The notes under the pieces are model-generated. The model made no database searches and was not told the origin of the DNA. It saw only the letters and a list, made by a program, of their open reading frames with translations. A stretch of DNA of 64,000 nucleotides, from NCBI RefSeq assembly GCF_002149015.1, contig NZ_NGFO01000018.1, positions 1 through 64,000 of the forward strand, read 5' to 3'. This DNA comes from Gordonia lacunae (lineage in GTDB: Bacteria > Actinomycetota > Actinomycetes > Mycobacteriales > Mycobacteriaceae). Position numbers and translations under genes: made by a program. This document shows, piece by piece, positions 59,515 through 64,000 of this stretch (position 1 is the stretch's first letter; each line of letters opens with the position of its first letter).

Positions 59515-62500
59515 ATGGCCACGAATTCCCAGACCACGGACCTTGCCACCCCGGCCGACATCGTCGCCGAGGTGGCCGCGGCCCTAGGCCTGACGCCCGA
59601 GTCGATCGACCCGGAGCAGGATCTCATCGCCCAGGGACTCGATTCACTGCGGATGATGCGACTGGCCGGCACCTGGCGCAAACGCGGCATCGACATCGAC
59701 TTCGCCCGACTCGCGGCACAACCGACCATCACCGCCTGGGCAGCACTTCTTCGCACGCCTGCCGATCGCGCCGGAAACGACCCGACCACGCCCGGCAGCC
59801 ACGAGTCGGCGTCCGGCGCGGCCAGGACAACCGACATCCGCGGCGAGGTGGGTGCGGCGCTCGGTGTCTCCCCGGAGTCGCTCGACCCCGACCAGGATCT
59901 CATCGCCCAGGGACTCGACTCACTGCGGATGATGCGACTGGCCGGCACCTGGCGCAAACGCGGCATCGACATCGACTTCGCCCGACTCGCGGCACAACCG
60001 ACCATCACCGCCTGGGCAGCACTGCTGGGTGGCGCATCGGCACCGGTCGCCGACGACGAGACCGCGGCGCCGGCGTCCCCCACGACCGCCGGACCGTTCC
60101 CCCTCGCTCCGATGCAGCACGCCTACTGGATCGGGCGATCGGACAGTCACGCCTTCGGCAACGTCGCGGCACACCTCTACATCGAATTCGACGGTTCCGA
60201 CGTCGATCCCGAACGCTTCGCCTCGGCCATGGCCGCACTGATGGAGCGTCACCCGATGCTGCGCGTCCGCGTGCTTCCCGACGGCACCCAGGAGATCGGC
60301 CCGGCGCACCCGGACGCCATTGCCGTGCACGACCTCCGGAGCCACTCGGCGGAGATGGTCGAGCAGATCCTGGCCGCGAAGCGCACCGACGGCACGCACC
60401 GCGCGCTGCCGGTCGACGAGGGAGCGGTCATCCGCGCCGAACTGAGTCTGCTGCCGGGGAATTCGACCCGTGTCCACCTCGACGTCGACATGATCGCCGC
60501 GGACGCGATGAGCTACCGCGTCCTGGTCGACGATTTCGCACGCCTGTACCGCGGTGAGACCCTGCCCGGGCTCGGCGTCACCTTCGCGACGATCACCGCG
60601 GATCGCACGTCCCGCGAGATCCTCGACGACGACGTGATCTGGTGGCGCGAGCGCATTCCCACGCTCCCCGGACCACCCGAACTCCCGCTCGACGAGCGCG
60701 CGGCGCGCGGTGAGGTCGAGCCGCACAGCGTCCGCCTGCACCATTCGGTGTCCGCCTCGGACTGGAAGCGGCTCGAGGAGCACGCACACCGACGCGGGGT
60801 CACCCCGGCGGCAGCAGTCGCCGCGGTGTTCGCCGAGGCCGTCGGGACACATTCGGCCACACCGCGTTTCCTGCTCACCGTGCCTCTGTTCGACCGACCC
60901 CAGGTACACCCGGACGTCGAGCGTGTGGTGGGCGACTTCACCTCGTCGATCCTCGTCGGCGTCGACCTGAGCGAGCCGGCCACTCTCGCCGAGCGAGCAC
61001 GGTCGATGCGGTCGTCGATGCACGAGGCCGCCGCGCACGGTTCGATGAGCGGCCTGGATGTACTGCGCGAGCTGGGTCGCCACCGTGGCGAGCCCGTTGT
61101 CTCCCCGATCGTGTTCACCAGCGCACTGGGACTGGGAGACCTGTTCTCCCAGCAGGCGACCGACGTGCTGGGCGATCCGTCCTGGATCGTGTCGCAGGGG
61201 CCGCAGGTTCTTCTCGACGCCCAGGTGACCGAGGTGGCCGGCGGCCTCCTCCTCAACTGGGACGTCCGCGCCTCCGATCTCCGACTCACCACTGCGCGTT
61301 CGATGTTCGACCACTACGTCCGCCTACTCGGACTCCTCGTCGACGGCGACTGGGATGTGCCCGCACCGTCTGCGATCAGCGTGGAGGTCCGCGCGCAGCG
61401 ACTCTCGGTGGAGAGCCCACTGCCGGTCACCGACACCTTCGACGGAACCCTGCACGGCACCTTCTTCACCCGGGCCGGCGAGAACGGTGACGCGCCGGCC
61501 GTCGTGTCCGACGCACGCACCTGGACCCACACCGAGCTCGCCGGGGAAGCCCGACGTGTCGCGGGAGCGCTTGTCGCGGCTGGTGTCGCGCCCGGCGACA
61601 CGGTGGTCATCCATCTGCCCAAGGGCGGGGACCAGGTCGTCGCGGCGCTCGGAGTTCTCGCCGCCGGCGCCGCCTACGTCCCGATCGCCCCCACGCAGCC
61701 CCGGGCCCGCCGCGAACGGATCCTCGAGGTCGCCACTCCCGCCGCGATTCTCACCTCCGACCCCGCGGCCTGGGACTCCACCGGCAGCACCGTGCTCGCG
61801 CTGGACGACGCCCGACGCGCCGAGCCGATCGAGCCGATCGCGGCGACCACCGACGACCTCGCATACGTGCTGTTCACCTCCGGCTCGACCGGACTGCCCA
61901 AAGGCGTGCAGGTTCCGCATCGCGCCGCGGTCGCGACCATCACCGACCTCGTCGACCGGTACGCGATCGGAGCGGGCGACCGCAGCCTGCAGGTGTCGTC
62001 GCTGGAATTCGATCTCTCCGTCTTTGACATCTTCGGCCTGCTGGCCGTAGGCGGCGCGGTCGTCGTGCCGGGCGACGACGAGCAGACCAAGGTCGACGAC
62101 TGGGCACGCCTGCTCACCCAACACTCGGTGAGTGTGCTCAACTGCGTCCCATCGATCCTCGGCATGCTCCTCGACCTCGCGCCCCTGCCACCGTCGCTGC
62201 GGATGATCATCATGGGCGGCGACAAGGTCGATGTGTCACTGCTCGAACGTGTCGCAGCGCAACTCCCGGAGTGTCGCGTCGCCGGTCTCGGCGGGACAAC
62301 CGAGACGGCCATCCACTCCACCATCTGCGACGCCGACGCCGTCCCGGCCGGAATGGCATTCGTGCCGTATGGAATCCCGTTGCGCGGCGTCCGCTGCCGA
62401 GTCGTCGACGACGCCGGACGCGACCGTCCCGATCTCGTACCGGGAGAACTGTGGATCGGCGGGGCCGGGGTCGCCGACGGGTACCGGGGCGATCCGGACC

Positions 62501-63240
62501 GCACGGCCGACCGCTTCGTCGAGCACGAGGGTCAACGCTGGTATCGAACCGGCGATCTCGCGCGCTACCTGCCCGGCGGTTTCCTTGACTTCCTCGGTCG
62601 CGCCGACCACATGGTCAAGATCCGCGGATATCGCGTCGAACTCGGCGAGGTCGAGGCCGGCCTCCTGGGCCTGGACGGGGTCGGCTCGGCGGTCGCGTGG
62701 TCCGACGGCCGGGACCTACGCGCGGCGGTCGTGCTCACCGCCGGGGCGACCGATGACGACGCCGGCCTGCGCGCCCGGTTGTCCGACACCCTGCCACCGC
62801 ACATGGTCCCGCGTTCCGTCGCGGTCCTGGACCGGTTCCCGTTGACGCCCAACGGCAAACACGACCGTAAGGCCATCGCCGCCGGCACGGACACCGGCGA
62901 CGACCCGGTCGAGGCCGTCGCGCCGCGCGGTCCGGTCGAAGAGGCCCTCGCGATGATCTTCGGCGAGGTCCTGCCGGCGCCACCGGCGAGCGTCACCGAG
63001 GACTTCATCTCGCTCGGCGGCGATTCCGTCCAGGCCACCCGGGTGGTCGCGCTGTCGCGACAGTGGCTCGACGCACCCGGACTCTCGGTCGCCGACATCT
63101 TCACCCAGCGGACCATCGCGGGTCTCGCCCGGCGACTGACCGAACTGGGCGGGGAACGCGCGTCCTTCGTGGCGCAGACCTTCCTCGAGGTCATGCACCT
63201 CACCGACGAACAGGTGGAGGCCGAGATCGCGCGCAGCTGA
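59515..63240 (+). CDS. mbtB: NRPS, MbtB-like: ArCP-ArCP-Cy-A-PCP
   Basis: This 1241-residue synthetase has two near-identical aryl carrier domains (Ser44 and Ser136 in GLDSLRMM) and a heterocyclisation domain from about 190 with DxxxxDxxS at 325-333 (DMIAADAMS). An adenylation domain from about 640 follows ([13 protein letters not shown] near 785), then a peptidyl carrier with Ser1171 (LGGDSVQAT). There is no thioesterase. It should condense an aryl acid, presumably salicylate, with a Ser/Thr/Cys residue and close an oxazoline or thiazoline, the first step of mycobactin/nocobactin. Hand-read specificity residues resemble the Thr code. The ATG at 59515 is preferred over the upstream ATG at 59410, which overlaps iron box 3. 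Confidence 0.92.
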   Translation: MATNSQTTDLATPADIVAEVAAALGLTPESIDPEQDLIAQGLDSLRMMRLAGTWRKRGIDIDFARLAAQPTITAWAALLRTPADRAGNDPTTPGSHESASGAARTTDIRGEVGAALGVSPESLDPDQDLIAQGLDSLRMMRLAGTWRKRGIDIDFARLAAQPTITAWAALLGGASAPVADDETAAPASPTTAGPFPLAPMQHAYWIGRSDSHAFGNVAAHLYIEFDGSDVDPERFASAMAALMERHPMLRVRVLPDGTQEIGPAHPDAIAVHDLRSHSAEMVEQILAAKRTDGTHRALPVDEGAVIRAELSLLPGNSTRVHLDVDMIAADAMSYRVLVDDFARLYRGETLPGLGVTFATITADRTSREILDDDVIWWRERIPTLPGPPELPLDERAARGEVEPHSVRLHHSVSASDWKRLEEHAHRRGVTPAAAVAAVFAEAVGTHSATPRFLLTVPLFDRPQVHPDVERVVGDFTSSILVGVDLSEPATLAERARSMRSSMHEAAAHGSMSGLDVLRELGRHRGEPVVSPIVFTSALGLGDLFSQQATDVLGDPSWIVSQGPQVLLDAQVTEVAGGLLLNWDVRASDLRLTTARSMFDHYVRLLGLLVDGDWDVPAPSAISVEVRAQRLSVESPLPVTDTFDGTLHGTFFTRAGENGDAPAVVSDARTWTHTELAGEARRVAGALVAAGVAPGDTVVIHLPKGGDQVVAALGVLAAGAAYVPIAPTQPRARRERILEVATPAAILTSDPAAWDSTGSTVLALDDARRAEPIEPIAATTDDLAYVLFTSGSTGLPKGVQVPHRAAVATITDLVDRYAIGAGDRSLQVSSLEFDLSVFDIFGLLAVGGAVVVPGDDEQTKVDDWARLLTQHSVSVLNCVPSILGMLLDLAPLPPSLRMIIMGGDKVDVSLLERVAAQLPECRVAGLGGTTETAIHSTICDADAVPAGMAFVPYGIPLRGVRCRVVDDAGRDRPDLVPGELWIGGAGVADGYRGDPDRTADRFVEHEGQRWYRTGDLARYLPGGFLDFLGRADHMVKIRGYRVELGEVEAGLLGLDGVGSAVAWSDGRDLRAAVVLTAGATDDDAGLRARLSDTLPPHMVPRSVAVLDRFPLTPNGKHDRKAIAAGTDTGDDPVEAVAPRGPVEEALAMIFGEVLPAPPASVTEDFISLGGDSVQATRVVALSRQWLDAPGLSVADIFTQRTIAGLARRLTELGGERASFVAQTFLEVMHLTDEQVEAEIARS
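59617..59747 (+). repeat. 131-bp direct repeat, copy 1 (aryl carrier domain)
   Basis: This stretch recurs at 59893-60023 with a single difference (T at 59643, C at 59919). The offset is 276 bp, exactly 92 codons, so reading frame is kept. It encodes the carrier domain from [14 protein letters not shown] to ITAWAAL. Confidence 0.92.
59893..60023 (+). repeat. 131-bp direct repeat, copy 2 (aryl carrier domain)
   Basis: Second copy of the repeat at 59617-59747, 130 of 131 bases identical. The flanking codons before and after differ clearly between copies. Confidence 0.92.
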
Positions 63241-63298
63241 CCGCATCCGGCACATCCTCCGGCGACATAGGCAGACCACCTCCCAGAGCAAAGGCATC

Positions 63299-63907
63299 AT
63301 GACCATTTCCTCCGCACCGACCTACGACCTGAACTCGGTCGACCTCGACGACGTGTCGCACGCCGCGACCGTGCACGGATGGCTCACCCATCCCAAGGCC
63401 AAGTACTGGGACATGCTCGACAGCTCGGTCGCCGACGTGGAGAAGATGATTCGCGATTCGGCCGAGGCCACGGCCGGCACCCCGTACGGAATGCGCCTGG
63501 GCTATCACGACGGGCACCCGCAGTTCCTGTTCGAACTCTACGACCCGGCCACCAGTGAACTCGCCGACCCGGCCAGCGGTTACGTGCCCGCCGACGGCGA
63601 CATCGGCATGCATCTGCTGGTCGCGCACGCCGAACAGTCCCTGCCCGGATTCACCGGTGCGGTGATGCTGCACATCATGCGTACCGCGATCCTCGAGGTC
63701 GGTGCCGCCCGCGTCGTCGTCGAGCCGGACGTCCGGAACAAGGCCGTGCACCGCCTGAACGCGAGCGTGGGATTCCGGGTCGACGGTGACTACCCCGTCG
63801 GGAACAAGACCGCGCACCTGAGTTACTGCACCCGAGCCGATTTCCTCGAGGTGACCGACAACGGCAGGTCTGTCGGGCCCGTCGAGGTCACGGATCTGGG
63901 AGCGTAG
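63299..63907 (+). CDS. mbtK: MbtK/IucB-like GNAT acyltransferase
   Basis: This 202-residue GNAT-fold protein of the siderophore acyltransferase group (MbtK, IucB, RhbD) has [12 protein letters not shown] near the N-terminus, [20 protein letters not shown] in the middle and the acetyl-CoA/cofactor end [21 protein letters not shown]. MbtK acylates the N6 amino group of (hydroxy)lysine in mycobactin, and an acetyl donor is also possible. It lies 58 bp after the NRPS stop on the same strand, probably in the same iron-regulated operon. Confidence 0.88.
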   Translation: MTISSAPTYDLNSVDLDDVSHAATVHGWLTHPKAKYWDMLDSSVADVEKMIRDSAEATAGTPYGMRLGYHDGHPQFLFELYDPATSELADPASGYVPADGDIGMHLLVAHAEQSLPGFTGAVMLHIMRTAILEVGAARVVVEPDVRNKAVHRLNASVGFRVDGDYPVGNKTAHLSYCTRADFLEVTDNGRSVGPVEVTDLGA

Positions 63908-63911
63908 ATCG

Positions 63912-64000
63912 TTGACTCTTCAGGACATCGGGACCACGAGCGGGTTCGCGGCGCGCACGGCCGGGGGGTCGGATGCGCGCAGCCACCGCCAGACCTATCA
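63912..64000 (+). CDS. Start of unidentified gene, cut by window end
   Basis: A TTG at 63912 opens a frame that stays open to the window edge (TLQDIGTTSGFAARTAGG). GGGAGCG lies about ten bases upstream. It starts four bases after the MbtK-like stop, consistent with an operon. Too short to identify. Confidence 0.35.
   Translation, partial: MTLQDIGTTSGFAARTAGGSDARSHRQTY

Noticed and set aside
1..64000. tRNA, rRNA, riboswitch or CRISPR features
   Set aside because: None was recognised on reading both strands. Absence of small structured RNAs cannot be proven without covariance-model searches.

Overview
The window is high-GC actinobacterial DNA from a mycolic-acid-containing genus. Gordonia or a close relative is the best guess, by inference. 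The grounds are a complete mce/yrbE lipid importer, a mycobactin/nocobactin-type siderophore locus with IdeR-like iron boxes, and a block whose gene order matches the Mycobacterium tuberculosis Rv0427c-Rv0433 neighbourhood as I remember it. No rRNA, tRNA, CRISPR array, phage or insertion sequence was seen.

Layout. (1) 1-9061, minus strand: a tightly coupled mce operon, yrbEA-yrbEB-mceA-B-C-D-E-F-mas, followed by an MceG-type ATPase cut by the window edge. (2) 9435-29614: a catabolic cluster with aldehyde dehydrogenase, crotonase, a double-length TetR regulator, hydrolase, FadJ-like protein, thiolase, nitroreductase, DUF2236 oxygenase, a frameshifted CoA-transferase, two acyl-CoA dehydrogenases, a Baeyer-Villiger monooxygenase, acyl-CoA synthetase and an APH-like kinase. 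Seven promoter regions in it carry the same 7-3-7 inverted repeat (type CCATACA-N3-TGTATGG), which I propose as the operator of the fused TetR protein. Two decayed gene remnants lie at 27746-28440. (3) 29712-41582: a second catabolic block with two crotonases, two SDRs, an acyl-CoA dehydrogenase, a single TetR, AMP-ligase, Rieske oxygenase, and P450 plus ferredoxin plus SDR, ending in a second aldehyde dehydrogenase. It has a different recurrent AT-rich upstream motif. (4) 41796-49111: a lipoprotein and a complete Mrp cation/proton antiporter operon, mrpA(B)-C-D-E-F-G. (5) 49094-56618: TetR/DUF1304, YbdK-type ligase, sodC, a LytR_C protein, DUF3263, a secreted hydrolase, def, a GNAT protein and xthA. 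(6) 56637-64000: siderophore-interacting protein, MbtM-like fatty acyl-AMP ligase, an MbtB-like NRPS with a duplicated aryl carrier domain, an MbtK-like acyltransferase and the start of one more gene.

How it may fit together (inference): the mce system would import a hydrophobic, probably cyclic or branched, substrate. Oxygenases (P450/ferredoxin, Rieske, Baeyer-Villiger enzyme, DUF2236) and dehydrogenases would convert it to acids. CoA ligases, acyl-CoA dehydrogenases, crotonases, FadJ and thiolase would then degrade these by beta-oxidation. A 30-bp promoter module shared by the mce operon and the P450 operon (CATGAGACGT-N11-TGTCAGCAG) supports a link between import and oxidation. The kinase beside a Baeyer-Villiger enzyme, a hydrolase and acyl-CoA dehydrogenases suggests a hydroxyacyl-CoA phosphorylation branch.
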